A stretch of 64,000 nt of DNA from Phycicoccus sp. HDW14. Lineage in GTDB: Bacteria > Actinomycetota > Actinomycetes > Actinomycetales > Dermatophilaceae. Shown here piece by piece: positions 23,815-32,846 of the stretch. The translations under genes were made by a program, and so were the position numbers. Every line of letters starts with the position of its first letter. Position 1 is the stretch's first letter. The stretch covers positions 1 to 64,000 of the forward strand of contig NZ_CP049935.1 in assembly GCF_011383005.1 (NCBI RefSeq), in the 5' to 3' direction. The notes under the pieces are model-generated. The model was not told where the DNA came from. It was given only the letters and a program-made list of their open reading frames with translations, and searched no databases.

Positions 23815-24756
23815 TCAGAAGTACCAGGGGAAGGGCGACCAGTCGGGGTCGCGCTTCTCGAGGAACTGGTCGCGTCCCTCGACGGCCTCGTCGGTCATGT
23901 ACGCCAGCCGGGTCGCCTCACCGGCGAACACCTGCTGGCCCATCAGCCCGTCGTCGACCAGGTTGAAGGCGAACTTGAGCATCCGCTGGGCCTGCGGGCT
24001 CTTGCCCATCACCTCGCGGGCGACCTGCAGCGCCTCGGCCTCGAGCTCGGCGTGGTCGGCGACGATGTTGACGGCACCCATCCGCTGCATGTCCTCGGCG
24101 GAGTAGGTGCGTCCGAGGAAGAAGATCTCGCGGGCGGCCTTCTGCCCCACCATCCTCGCGAGGTAGGCGCTGCCGTAGCCGCCGTCGAACGACCCGACGT
24201 CGGCGTCGGTCTGCTTGAAGCGGGCGTGCTCGCGGCTGGCGACGGTCAGGTCGCAGACGACGTGGAGGCTGTGCCCGCCGCCGGCCGCCCAGCCGCCGAC
24301 GACGGCCACGACGACCTTGGGCATCGTGCGGATGAGCCGCTGCACCTCGAGGATGTGCAGCCGTCCGCCCTCGGCCTTGACGCGACGCTCGTCGACGGTG
24401 TCGGCCGTCGTGCCGTCGGCGTACTGGTACCCGGAGCGACCGCGGATGCGCTGGTCGCCCCCGGTGCAGAACGCCCACTTGCCGGCGGCGCCGTTGCCGT
24501 CCGGGCCGGGACCGTTGCCGGTGAGCAGCACGACGCCGACGTCGGCGGTGCGGCGGGCGTGGTCGAGGACGCGGTACAGCTCGTCGACGGTGTGCGGGCG
24601 GAAGGCGTTGAGGACCTCGGGCCGGTCGAACGCCACGCGCACGCAGCCGAGGCCGACGGCGCGGTGGTACGTGACGTCGGTGAGGTCCTCGAAGCCGGGG
24701 ACGTCCTCCCACGCGGCCGGGTCGAAGGTCTCGCTGACGCCGTCGATCGCACTCAC
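23815..24756 (-). CDS. menB: 1,4-dihydroxy-2-naphthoyl-CoA synthase
   Basis: The 313-residue crotonase-fold enzyme closes the second ring in menaquinone synthesis, converting o-succinylbenzoyl-CoA to 1,4-dihydroxy-2-naphthoyl-CoA in the cytoplasm. Visible signatures are KWAFCTGGDQRIRG, VGGWAAGGGHSLHVVCDLTV (oxyanion), VGSFDGGYGSAYLARMVG (catalytic Asp) and the C-terminal region (EKRDPDWSPFPWYF). GTG 24756 is seven bases after TAGCCT, a leaderless start. It diverges from menC, with the two start codons 76 bases apart. Confidence 0.95.
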   Translation of the reverse strand: MSAIDGVSETFDPAAWEDVPGFEDLTDVTYHRAVGLGCVRVAFDRPEVLNAFRPHTVDELYRVLDHARRTADVGVVLLTGNGPGPDGNGAAGKWAFCTGGDQRIRGRSGYQYADGTTADTVDERRVKAEGGRLHILEVQRLIRTMPKVVVAVVGGWAAGGGHSLHVVCDLTVASREHARFKQTDADVGSFDGGYGSAYLARMVGQKAAREIFFLGRTYSAEDMQRMGAVNIVADHAELEAEALQVAREVMGKSPQAQRMLKFAFNLVDDGLMGQQVFAGEATRLAYMTDEAVEGRDQFLEKRDPDWSPFPWYF

Positions 24757-24763
24757 GCGCGCA

Positions 24764-24769
24764 AGGCTA
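24764..24769 (-). promoter_or_regulatory. -10 element of menB (leaderless)
   Basis: TAGCCT (24769-24764) lies seven bases before the GTG start, the distance at which transcription starts on the first base of the codon. No convincing -35. Confidence 0.5.
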
Positions 24770-24819
24770 GCCGCGGTGAAGCGGGTCACGAGCGGCTGGG
24801 CCCCCGGTGCGCGGAGTCC

Positions 24820-24825
24820 TACCGT
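24820..24825 (+). promoter_or_regulatory. -10 element of menC (leaderless)
   Basis: TACCGT lies six bases before GTG 24832, consistent with a leaderless transcript like several others in the window. Confidence 0.5.
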
Positions 24826-24831
24826 GGGGGC

Positions 24832-25833
24832 GTGACCACCCCACCGCTCGACGACCTGCTCGACGGGATGCACGTCGTGGCCGTCCCGATGCGCGTGCCG
24901 TTCCGCGGGGTCCTCGTGCGCGAGGCGGTGCTGCTGCACGGCCCGCACGGATGGGGGGAGTTCGCGCCCTTCCTCGAGTACGGCCCGGCGGAGGCCTCCC
25001 GGTGGCTGGCCGCGGCCGTCGAGGCGGCCTGGGACCGCTGGCCGGACCCGGTGCGCGCCACCGTCCCGGTCAACGCGACCGTGCCGGCGGTCGGGCCGGA
25101 CGAGGTCGCCGACGTGCTCGCCCGCTTCCCCGGGTGCACGACCGCGAAGGTCAAGGTCGCCGAGCGCGGGCAGCCGTCGTCGGCCGACGTCGACCGGGTC
25201 GCCGCGGTCCGCTCGGTCCTCGGCCACAGCGGACGGATCCGGGTCGACGCCAACGGGGGATGGGGCATCGACGAGGCCGCCGACGTGCTGTGCCGGCTGG
25301 CGCGCTACCACCTCGAGTACGCCGAGCAGCCCTGCGCCTCCCTCGAGGAGCTGCGCGACCTGCGGGTGCTGCTCGGCCGGCGCGGGCTCGACCTTCCCGT
25401 GGCCGCCGACGAGTCGATCCGCAAGGCGGCGGACCCGTTGCGGGTCAAAGCACTCGGGGCGGCCGACGTCGTGGTGGTCAAGGTCGCGCCGCTCGGTGGC
25501 GTCCGACGTGCGCTCGAGGTCGTCGAGGCCTGCGGGCTGCCGGCCGTCGTGTCGTCCGCGCTCGACACCAGCGTTGGCATCGCGGGTGGGGTGGCGCTGG
25601 CCGCCGCACTGCCCTCGCTCGAGTACGCCTGCGGCCTCGGCACCGTCGCCCTGCTCGCCGGAGACGTCACCGCCGAGCCCCTGGTTCCCGAGCACGGGTC
25701 GCTGGCCGTCCGTCAGGTCGTTGCGGATCCCGTTCTCCTGGAACGCTGGTCGGCACCGCCCGAGCGCACCGCGTGGTGGCGCGAACGGCTCGTCGCCACG
25801 TACGCACACCTCGACGCCGGAGGCGCCGCATGA
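24832..25833 (+). CDS. menC: o-Succinylbenzoate synthase
   Basis: The 333-residue enolase-superfamily enzyme dehydrates SHCHC to o-succinylbenzoate in the menaquinone pathway. The barrel carries TAKVKVAE (the K-x-K acid/base lysine), RVDANGGW (metal Asp), EYAEQPC (metal Glu), AADESIRK (metal Asp) and VVVKVAPLGG (opposite lysine). SSALDTSVGIAGG matches the product-binding region. The next gene's ATG overlaps its TGA. Opposite in direction to menB. Confidence 0.93.
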   Translation: MTTPPLDDLLDGMHVVAVPMRVPFRGVLVREAVLLHGPHGWGEFAPFLEYGPAEASRWLAAAVEAAWDRWPDPVRATVPVNATVPAVGPDEVADVLARFPGCTTAKVKVAERGQPSSADVDRVAAVRSVLGHSGRIRVDANGGWGIDEAADVLCRLARYHLEYAEQPCASLEELRDLRVLLGRRGLDLPVAADESIRKAADPLRVKALGAADVVVVKVAPLGGVRRALEVVEACGLPAVVSSALDTSVGIAGGVALAAALPSLEYACGLGTVALLAGDVTAEPLVPEHGSLAVRQVVADPVLLERWSAPPERTAWWRERLVATYAHLDAGGAA

Positions 25834-26570
25834 CCGCCCCCTCGTCGCCCCGCTGGGCGTGGATGTTCCTCGACACCCCGCGTGCGGACGCCGAGCGCTC
25901 GTGGCGCTTCTGGTCCGAGGTCACCGGTCAGGCCGTCGCCGACCGGCGGGGTGAGTCGGGTGAGTTCGCCACCCTCGCACCGGTGCACGGCGACCCGTGG
26001 GTCAAGCTGCAGGCCGTGGACGACGGTCCGGGAGGTGTGCACGTCGACCTCGACGTCGACGACGTGCACGCAGCGGCGGCCCACGCCGAGTCCCTCGGGG
26101 CGGTGCGCGTCGGGGCGATCGGCGACGAGGTCGTCATCCTCCGCTCGCCGGGCGGGTTCGTGCACTGCCTGACGACGTGGCAGGGCGAGGCGGGGCAGGA
26201 CCGCGAGGGCCTGACGAGCATCCTCGACCAGGTCTGCCTCGACGTGCCGTGTCGCCGGTGGGAGGCCGAGAACGCCTACTGGGCCGCCCTCACCGGGTGG
26301 CCGTGGCGGGAGTCGGACGAGCCCGGGTACGCGTCGGTCAGCCGGGGTGCGCCGATGCCGCTGCGCCTCCTCCTGCAGACCCTCGGGGAGGAGGACGGCG
26401 AGGTGCGCGCCCACGTCGACCTCGCCTGCGCGGACCGGCGGGCCGACGTCGCGCGGCACGAGGAGGCCGGGGCACGGGTGATGGCCGAGCACCACTTCTG
26501 GACGGTGCTCGAGGACCCCGTGGGCCGGGTCTACTGCCTCACCGACCGCCCGCCGCGCCCAGCGCGCTGA
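25830..26570 (+). CDS. VOC-family (glyoxalase-like) protein, two domains
   Basis: The 246-residue product has two vicinal-oxygen-chelate halves: residues 5-115 (PRWAWMFLDTPRADAERSWR...GFVHCLT) and 130-240 (ILDQVCLDVPCRRWEAENAY...VYCLTDRPP). Many such proteins bind metals or small molecules, but the substrate is unknown. Its ATG overlaps the menC stop by four bases, so it may be co-translated with menC without belonging to the pathway. Confidence 0.85.
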   Translation: MTAPSSPRWAWMFLDTPRADAERSWRFWSEVTGQAVADRRGESGEFATLAPVHGDPWVKLQAVDDGPGGVHVDLDVDDVHAAAAHAESLGAVRVGAIGDEVVILRSPGGFVHCLTTWQGEAGQDREGLTSILDQVCLDVPCRRWEAENAYWAALTGWPWRESDEPGYASVSRGAPMPLRLLLQTLGEEDGEVRAHVDLACADRRADVARHEEAGARVMAEHHFWTVLEDPVGRVYCLTDRPPRPAR

Positions 26571-26582
26571 GCCGGCCGGGGG

Positions 26583-27980
26583 TCAGCGCCCGAGGGGCAG
26601 CCCGAGCAGCGCGTTCTCGACGACCTCGGCGAGGGCCGGGTGGATCCAGTACTGGCCGCGGCAGACGTCGTGCGCGTGCTGCCCGAAGCTGGCGGCCTGG
26701 ATGAGCGGCTGGATGATGCTCGACGCCTGCGGCCCGAGGGCGTGCGCCGCGAGGAGGCGGCCGTCCGGGGCCGCGTGGATGGTCAGCAGGCCCGTCGTGT
26801 CCTCGAGCGCCCATCCGTACGCGACGTCGCCGACCTGCTGCGTGTACGAGACGAACTCGGTTCCGTCCGAACGCAGCTGGGCGGCGGTGGGTCCGAAGGA
26901 CGCGACCTGGGGGTGGCCGAAGACGGCGTGCGGCACGGGGCGGCCGTCGTCCTCGAGCGGGGGCCCGGGGATGCGGCCGAGGTCGACGGCGAGGTTGTGG
27001 GCGACGGTGCGGGCCTCGCCGTTCGCGACGTGCTTCAGCTGGTGCACCGAGGAGATGTCGCCGAGCGCCCAGACCCCCGGCACGCTCGTGCGCTGCTGCG
27101 CGTCGACGACCAGCCGTCCGTCGGGGTGGGTGTCGAGCCCGCCCGCCACGACGTCGAGCAGGTCGGTGTTGGGTCGGCGGCCGACCGCGAGCAGGACGGT
27201 CTCGGTCTCGAGGTGGTCCTCGCCGTCGGGTCCCTCGACGGCGAGCCGCCAGGTGCCGTGGCCGTGCTCGGCGGCGGTGACCCGCGTCGAGAGGCGCAGG
27301 TCGTAGCGCTCGCGGGCGATGTCGGTGTAGCGCTGCGAGACCTCGAGCTCCTCGGCCATGAGGAGGCGCCCCGAGCGCTGCACCTGCGTGACGTGCACCC
27401 CGAGCGCCGAGAAGACGTGGGCCATCTCGCACGCCACGAAGCCGCCGCCGACGACGACCATGCGGGCCGGCAGCTCGTCCATCCGCATCACGGTGTCGGA
27501 GGTGTGCACGCCGCGGTCGGGGTCGACGTCGGTGAGCCCGTCGACCGCCAGGCCGACCGCCCGGCTGCCCGAGGCGACGACGACGCGCTCGGTCGTCAGC
27601 TCCTCGCCGGTGTCGAGGACGAGGGTGCGCGGGCCGGTGAAGCGGGCCCGGGTGCGGTACAGGGTGACGGCGTCCTGGCTGCGCCGGTACTCCTCGCCGC
27701 CGCGCGAGATGGGGTCGATCCGCCCGAAGACGCGGTCGCGGATGGCCGGCCAGTCGACGGTGGGCGGCGCGAAGGTGACGCCGAGCCGGGCGGCGTCCTC
27801 GGCCTCGACGACCCGGTCGGCCGGCAGCACGAACATCTTCGTCGGGATGCAGCCGACGTTGAGGCAGGTGCCGCCGAAGGTGCCCTTCTCGACGAGCGCG
27901 ACGTCGAGGCCCTCGAGCTCCGGGGTGAGCAGGGAGTTGCCCGAGCCGCTGCCGATGATGACGAGGTCGTGGTGGGGCAT
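26583..27980 (-). CDS. mtr: Mycothione reductase
   Basis: The 465-residue flavoprotein disulfide reductase regenerates mycothiol from mycothione disulfide with NADPH, the actinobacterial equivalent of glutathione reductase. It has GGTCLNVGCIPTK with the redox pair Cys39/Cys44, FAD (IIGSGSGN) and NAD(P) (VVVGGGFVACEMAHVFSALG) dinucleotide folds, and a C-terminal HPALAEVVE with the His-Glu base. A TACGCT box seven bases before the ATG suggests a leaderless start. Confidence 0.93.
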   Translation of the reverse strand: MPHHDLVIIGSGSGNSLLTPELEGLDVALVEKGTFGGTCLNVGCIPTKMFVLPADRVVEAEDAARLGVTFAPPTVDWPAIRDRVFGRIDPISRGGEEYRRSQDAVTLYRTRARFTGPRTLVLDTGEELTTERVVVASGSRAVGLAVDGLTDVDPDRGVHTSDTVMRMDELPARMVVVGGGFVACEMAHVFSALGVHVTQVQRSGRLLMAEELEVSQRYTDIARERYDLRLSTRVTAAEHGHGTWRLAVEGPDGEDHLETETVLLAVGRRPNTDLLDVVAGGLDTHPDGRLVVDAQQRTSVPGVWALGDISSVHQLKHVANGEARTVAHNLAVDLGRIPGPPLEDDGRPVPHAVFGHPQVASFGPTAAQLRSDGTEFVSYTQQVGDVAYGWALEDTTGLLTIHAAPDGRLLAAHALGPQASSIIQPLIQAASFGQHAHDVCRGQYWIHPALAEVVENALLGLPLGR

Positions 27981-27985
27981 GCCGG

Positions 27986-29596
27986 TCAGCGTAGGCGGAG
28001 CCGCAGCCGGCGACGGACGCGGCCGGCCAGCAGACGGACCCGTGCGCGCCGCGAGCGGGAGGGGCCTGGGGGTCGGGTCCGGGTGACGTGCAGGGCCATC
28101 CGTCCGCCGGCGGTGCGGTAGGCAGCCGTCGTCATGGGGCCCTGGCGCAGCGGTGCCGGCAGGGCGAGGTCCTCGTCGAGCCGGACGAGGACGCGCGAGT
28201 CGATCCCGGCGAGGTGGGTGTGGAGCCGCAGGTCCCACCGGCCGGGGACGACCGGGTGGCCCGCGCGGGCGGTGGCCGGGTCGACGTCGGCGACGAGGGT
28301 CGCCTCCCAGACCGGCCCGTCGGGTCCCTCGACCAGACGGGTGCCGACCTCGGCGGGCTGGAACCACTCGGCATTCGTGGACCGCTCGACGAGGAGCAGG
28401 TCGACGCGGGCCGCGTCGAACTCGGCGGCGACGTCGAGGACGGTCGCGAGGTCGTCGGGGACGAGGGGGTCCGGTCGCAGGAGCAGCCGGTCGCCCCGGC
28501 GCCGGAGCACGAGGTCGGCGCCGTCACCCTGCAGGAGGCGGACGGTGACGGTCACGCGAAGCCGGCCGTCCGCTGCCTCGACCGCCGCGACGTGGGGGCG
28601 CGTCGTCGGGATGCGGCGCGGGGTGCCGAGGGCGACGAGCAGGTCGAGGTCGCCCCGGCGCACGAGCGCCGCCCGCAACCGGTCGTGGGCGCCGAGCCCG
28701 GCATCGAGGGAGGCGGGCAGGCGCTCGCGGGTGAGGCGGCGGGCCTCGGCGAAGAAGGCGCGTCGGTACTCCTCGTCCCAGGCCGGCAGGCCGGACGGGC
28801 TGGCCCGGTTGAGCACGAGCGCACGCAGCAGCACCCGTCGGGCGTCGTCGCGGACCTCCTCGGGGTGCGGCCAGCGGTCGACCTCGTCGAGAACGCGACG
28901 GGCGGCGTCGAAGTACTCGACCGGGTCGGGGTGGCGCAGCGAGCTGTTCTCGCCGTGGATGACCCACTGGTAGCAGGCGAGGTCGGCGACGACGGCCGTC
29001 GTCGGGGCGTGCACCTCGGCGGCCGCGAGCAGGTGGACGTCCTCGAGGCGCCGGAGGGACTCCTCGAAGCGGACGCCGTGCTCGTCGAGGAAGGCGTGCC
29101 GGTACATCCGGTGCGGCGTGAGCACCTCGAACGCGTGGTCCCGGGTCACGTGGGCGTCGTCGGTCGAGGACCGGAAGGCCTCCAGCCCGATGGTCCGGCC
29201 GCCGGTGCGCACCTCCTTGCCGATCACGACGTCGGCCCCCGCCCGGTCGCCGGCGGACACCATCGCCTCGAGGGCCTGCGACCAGAGCCGGTCGTCGTGG
29301 TCCATGTAGAGGACCCAGCGGCCGCGGGCGAGGTCGGTGCCGACGTTGCGCGGCCGGCACGGCCAGCCCGAGTTCGGGATCTCCGCGACGGTCATCCACG
29401 GGCGGTCCGCGGCGAGGGCGCGCAGCACGTCGGGGGTGTCGTCGCCCGACCCGTCGTCGACGGTGACCAGCTCGAGGCGGTCGGTGCCGATGGTCTGCCG
29501 CGCGAGGGAGTCGACGAGGTCGAGGAGCGGCGCACCGGTGCGGAAGGTGGCGACGACGACGCTGACGTCGGGTCCTCCGGGGTCGGCCACGTCCAC
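27986..29596 (-). CDS. Family 2 glycosyltransferase
   Basis: The 536-residue protein has an N-terminal GT-A domain: VSVVVATFRTGAPLLDLVDS, LVTVDDGSGDDTPDV and YMDHDDRLW (D-x-D type metal site), with a central helical stretch RFEESLRRLEDVHLL. Beyond about residue 270 comes a region with no clear match. The layout resembles teichoic-acid and cell-surface transferases such as TarS, but donor and acceptor are unknown. GTG 29596 is seven bases after TAGCCT (leaderless); an alternative GTG is at 29590. Confidence 0.85.
   Translation of the reverse strand: MDVADPGGPDVSVVVATFRTGAPLLDLVDSLARQTIGTDRLELVTVDDGSGDDTPDVLRALAADRPWMTVAEIPNSGWPCRPRNVGTDLARGRWVLYMDHDDRLWSQALEAMVSAGDRAGADVVIGKEVRTGGRTIGLEAFRSSTDDAHVTRDHAFEVLTPHRMYRHAFLDEHGVRFEESLRRLEDVHLLAAAEVHAPTTAVVADLACYQWVIHGENSSLRHPDPVEYFDAARRVLDEVDRWPHPEEVRDDARRVLLRALVLNRASPSGLPAWDEEYRRAFFAEARRLTRERLPASLDAGLGAHDRLRAALVRRGDLDLLVALGTPRRIPTTRPHVAAVEAADGRLRVTVTVRLLQGDGADLVLRRRGDRLLLRPDPLVPDDLATVLDVAAEFDAARVDLLLVERSTNAEWFQPAEVGTRLVEGPDGPVWEATLVADVDPATARAGHPVVPGRWDLRLHTHLAGIDSRVLVRLDEDLALPAPLRQGPMTTAAYRTAGGRMALHVTRTRPPGPSRSRRARVRLLAGRVRRRLRLRLR
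27988..27993 (-). promoter_or_regulatory. -10 element of mycothione reductase gene (leaderless)
   Basis: TACGCT (27993-27988) is seven bases from ATG 27980. The upstream neighbour ends six bases away from this gene, so the element lies in the 3' end of the glycosyltransferase gene. Confidence 0.45.
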
Positions 29597-29603
29597 CCTC
29601 GAC

Positions 29604-29609
29604 AGGCTA
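29604..29609 (-). promoter_or_regulatory. -10 element of the glycosyltransferase gene (leaderless)
   Basis: TAGCCT (29609-29604) followed by seven bases and GTG 29596, in the 126-base gap before the rightward WXG100-like gene. The gap also has two copies of CGTCCACAGGCG. Confidence 0.5.
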
Positions 29610-29722
29610 GACGGCCGTCCACAGGCGGGCGAGCCGGGTGGTGGCGTCCACAGGCGCGGGGTCCGGGGTGGAGCCGCCGAGGTGCGGCGGGGTCTGCTGG
29701 GACCCGGAGAGAGGGGGACGCG

Positions 29723-30028
29723 GTGGACGACGTCGAGGCGTACGAACGGCTGGCGGCCCGGGTCCGGGCGGCGGCCGAGCTGGTCGGCGTGCGGCGGGCC
29801 GGGCTGCTGGTGGACGGCGGGCCCGGATGGGTCGGGCCGGCGGCCGAGCGGTACCGGGCGTCGGTCGAGGAGCGGGTGGCGCGGCTCGCCGGGCTCGAGG
29901 ACGAGCTCGAGTGGCTGGCCGACGCCGTCACCGAGCTCGCCGCGGCCGTGCGCGCCGAACGGCTGGCCGGTGGCACCGGGCTCGGTGGTGCAGGACTCGG
30001 TGGTGCGGGGCTGGGGCGGGCGTCGTGA
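29723..30028 (+). CDS. WXG100-like (type VII secretion-related) small protein
   Basis: The 101-residue helical protein starts VDDVEAYERLAARVRAAAEL, with PGWVGPAAERYRASVEERVA (Trp36-x-Gly38, then helix) like the hairpin of WXG100/EsxA proteins, and a Gly/Leu-rich tail. A GAGGGGG site precedes the GTG. The next gene overlaps its stop (GTGA). No ESX ATPase is in the window, so secretion is an inference. Confidence 0.55.
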   Translation: MDDVEAYERLAARVRAAAELVGVRRAGLLVDGGPGWVGPAAERYRASVEERVARLAGLEDELEWLADAVTELAAAVRAERLAGGTGLGGAGLGGAGLGRAS

Positions 30029-31134
30029 GCGTCGTCGGGGTGCGGTCCGAGGCGCTGCTCGCGCTCGCACGGCGGCTGTCGTCGGTGGCGGGCGAGCTGC
30101 GCGACGAGGCCGACGCGCTGGCCGCCGGGCTGGCCCGCTGCCGCTCGCCCGGGCTCGCGGGCGGGCCGGCGCTGCTCGGGGCGTGGGTGCGGGTCGAGTC
30201 CGACGCGGTGCGGGCGGTCGGGCCGGCCGGTCTGTGGGGTGAGGCCCTGGCGCTCGACGCGCTCGCGGTGCGGCTGCGGCTGGCCGCCCGGGCCTACGAG
30301 GAGGTCGAGCAGTGGGCCGGCGCGGTGCTCGCCGCGGTGCGCGTCGGGGCCGACGGTCTGGGCCGTGGTGGGCTCCTCACCGACGCGGGGGCCCTGCCGG
30401 TGGTGTCGGCGGTGGCTCCCACGTGGGACGCGCGGCCGTTCGACGGACCGGCCGACCTCGTGGCGCTGGGGCGCGGGCTCGACGGCGGGCACGTGCGGGT
30501 CGTCGAGCTCGCCGCGCCCGACGGCGGGTCGGCCTGGGTCGTCGCCGTGCCGGGCACCCAGGAGTGGTCGCCGCGCGCCGGGCCGAACCCCTTCGACCTC
30601 ACGAGCGACGTCCGGTCGGTCACCGGTGGGGCCACGCTGGCCGCGGCCGGGGTGGCGGCAGCCCTCGAGGCGGCACAGCCCCCGGGCGACGACGGGCCGG
30701 TGCTGCTCGTCGGGCACAGCCAGGGCGGCATCCTCGCGGCGGCGCTCGCGTCGGACGCCGGCTTCCGGTCGCGCCACCGGGTCACGCACGTCGTGACCAC
30801 CGGGTCGCCGGTCGGGGTGTTCGCCGTGCCCGGTTCGGTGCGCGTGCTCTCGGTCGAGCACGCAGACGACCCCGTGCCGACCCTCGACCTGACGCCCGAC
30901 CCGGGTCGGCCCACCTGGCTGACGCTGCGGGCGGGGGAGGGGCCGGCCACCGACGTGCGCCGGCACGCCCTCGACGAGTACGTCCGCACCGTGCGGGCCG
31001 CGGCCGGTGCCCCGCGGGGCACCGTGCCCGGCCTCGGGGCCTGGGAGGTGTCCGCCCACCGCTTCCTCCACCGGCCGGTGCGCTCCGTCACCGAGGTCGT
31101 GCTCGAGAGGGGGTGGCAGAATCCACGCCCGTGA
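30025..31134 (+). CDS. Alpha/beta hydrolase with helical N-terminus
   Basis: The 369-residue product starts VSVVGVRSEALLALARRLSS. Residues 1-120 are all-helical and WXG100-like. Residues 150-360 form an alpha/beta hydrolase with the nucleophile elbow GHSQGG (Ser232), an Asp in HADDPVP and a His in SAHRFLH. It resembles lipase/esterase proteins secreted or exported beside WXG100 proteins. Substrate unknown. The start overlaps the previous stop, and the stop overlaps menD, so all three may be one transcript. Confidence 0.75.
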   Translation: MSVVGVRSEALLALARRLSSVAGELRDEADALAAGLARCRSPGLAGGPALLGAWVRVESDAVRAVGPAGLWGEALALDALAVRLRLAARAYEEVEQWAGAVLAAVRVGADGLGRGGLLTDAGALPVVSAVAPTWDARPFDGPADLVALGRGLDGGHVRVVELAAPDGGSAWVVAVPGTQEWSPRAGPNPFDLTSDVRSVTGGATLAAAGVAAALEAAQPPGDDGPVLLVGHSQGGILAAALASDAGFRSRHRVTHVVTTGSPVGVFAVPGSVRVLSVEHADDPVPTLDLTPDPGRPTWLTLRAGEGPATDVRRHALDEYVRTVRAAAGAPRGTVPGLGAWEVSAHRFLHRPVRSVTEVVLERGWQNPRP

Positions 31135-32846
31135 CCCCCTCCTCGGCGCTCGCCTCGGTCCTCGTCGACGAGCTGGTCCGGGGCGGTGTGCGCGACGTCG
31201 TCCTCGCGCCGGGGTCGCGCTCGGCCCCCTTCGCCTACGCGCTGCTCGACGCCGAGTCGGCGGGGCGGCTGCGCCTGCACGTGCGGGTCGACGAGCGGTC
31301 GGCAGGCTTCCTCGCGCTCGGGCTGGCCAAGGGGTCCGGGCGCCCGGTCGCCGTGGTGACGACGTCGGGCACGGCGGTCGCCAACCTCCATCCCGCGGTC
31401 CTCGAGGCCCACCACGCCGCCGTGCCGCTCCTCGTGCTGTCGGCCGACCGGCCCCACGAGCTGCGCGGCACGGGCGCGAACCAGACGACCCAGCAGCCGG
31501 GGATCTTCGGCGGCGCGGTCCGCTGGTCCGCCGACCTGCCGGCACCGGTCGTGCGCCCCGGGCTCGGGCCGTTCTGGCGCAGCACCGTCTGCCGGGCGCT
31601 CACGGCCGCCACCGGGTCCACGGGGGCGCGGCCCGGGCCGGTCCACCTCGACGTGTGCCTCCGCGAGCCCCTCGTCCCGGATGCCGCGGGCGCGGGGGAG
31701 CCGTGGCCCGACCCGCTCGACGGTCGTCCCGACGGTGCCCCCTGGGTCCGTGTCGACCGCGCGACCCCGCCCGCCGCCGAGCCGCTCGAGGACGTCGGGC
31801 GCACGCTCGTCGTCGTCGGCTCGCTCGGCGACCCCCGGGTCGGGCTCGACGCCGTCGCCTGGGCCGAGGCCCGCGGGCACCCGGTCGTGGCCGAGCCGTT
31901 CGGCCCCGCGGCCGTCCGGGAGGCGGCCGTCGCCCACGGGCCGCTCGTCCTCACGGCCGGCGACTGGCTCGACGCGCACGCCCCCGAGCGGGTCGTCGTC
32001 GTCGGGCGGGTCACGCTCGCGCGCGGGGTCGGGGCGCTGCTGCGCCGGCCGGGGCTGCGCGTCGAGGTCGTCTCCGAGGGCGACGCCTGGCCCGACCCCT
32101 CGCACGTCGCCGCCGCCGTCCACCCCGTCGGCGTGCTGCGAGCCGCCGCCGAGACCGCCCGCACCGACGAGGACGACGCCTGGGCGGGCCGCTGGTGGCA
32201 GGCGGGGGCGGCGCTCGCGGAGGCCGTTGCCGCGCAACCGTCCCCGTGGGGAACGGGACTGGCCGTGGCCGAGGCGATCTCGGCGTCGGTGCCCCACGGG
32301 GCGGTCGTCGTCGTGGGGTCGTCCAACCCCGTGCGCGACCTCGACCTCGGCGTCGCCCACAGCGTGGCCGAGGAGGTGCTCGGCAACCGGGGGCTCGCCG
32401 GCATCGACGGGCTCGTGTCCACCGCGATCGGGGTCGCGCTCACCCGCGCCGAGCCGGTCTACGCCCTGCTCGGCGACCTGACCTTCCTCCACGACGCCAA
32501 CGGTCTGCTGCTCGGCCCGGACGAACCGCGTCCCGACCTCACCGTCGTGGTCGTCAACGACGACGGCGGCGGCATCTTCACGACCCTCGAGCCCGGTGCG
32601 CCCGAGCGGTCCGCCTCGTTCGAGCGCGCCTTCGGCACCCCGACCGGCACCGACCTCGCGTCGCTCTGCGCGGCGCACGGCGTCGGGCACGTGCGCGTCG
32701 ACTCCGCCGCGGCGCTCGCCGACGAGGTGGGCCGCGAGCCGGAGGGCCTGCGGGTCGTCGAGGTCCGGGTCGACCGGTCCGGGCACCGGCAGGCGCACGC
32801 CGACCTGCGGGCCCTCGCCGCCCGCGCCCTCACCCCTCCCGACTGA
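31131..32846 (+). CDS. menD: 2-Succinyl-5-enolpyruvyl-6-hydroxy-3-cyclohexene-1-carboxylate synthase
   Basis: The 571-residue ThDP enzyme adds 2-oxoglutarate to isochorismate, the first committed step of menaquinone synthesis. It has VVLAPGSRSAPFAYALLDAE and VHVRVDERSAGFLALGLAKG (N-domain), SADRPHELRGTGANQTTQQP, and in the ThDP/metal domain LGDLTFLHDANGLLLG and VVVNDDGGGIFTTL. GTG 31131 overlaps the previous stop. The hairpin 32846-32896 follows directly. Confidence 0.95.
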   Translation: MTPSSALASVLVDELVRGGVRDVVLAPGSRSAPFAYALLDAESAGRLRLHVRVDERSAGFLALGLAKGSGRPVAVVTTSGTAVANLHPAVLEAHHAAVPLLVLSADRPHELRGTGANQTTQQPGIFGGAVRWSADLPAPVVRPGLGPFWRSTVCRALTAATGSTGARPGPVHLDVCLREPLVPDAAGAGEPWPDPLDGRPDGAPWVRVDRATPPAAEPLEDVGRTLVVVGSLGDPRVGLDAVAWAEARGHPVVAEPFGPAAVREAAVAHGPLVLTAGDWLDAHAPERVVVVGRVTLARGVGALLRRPGLRVEVVSEGDAWPDPSHVAAAVHPVGVLRAAAETARTDEDDAWAGRWWQAGAALAEAVAAQPSPWGTGLAVAEAISASVPHGAVVVVGSSNPVRDLDLGVAHSVAEEVLGNRGLAGIDGLVSTAIGVALTRAEPVYALLGDLTFLHDANGLLLGPDEPRPDLTVVVVNDDGGGIFTTLEPGAPERSASFERAFGTPTGTDLASLCAAHGVGHVRVDSAAALADEVGREPEGLRVVEVRVDRSGHRQAHADLRALAARALTPPD

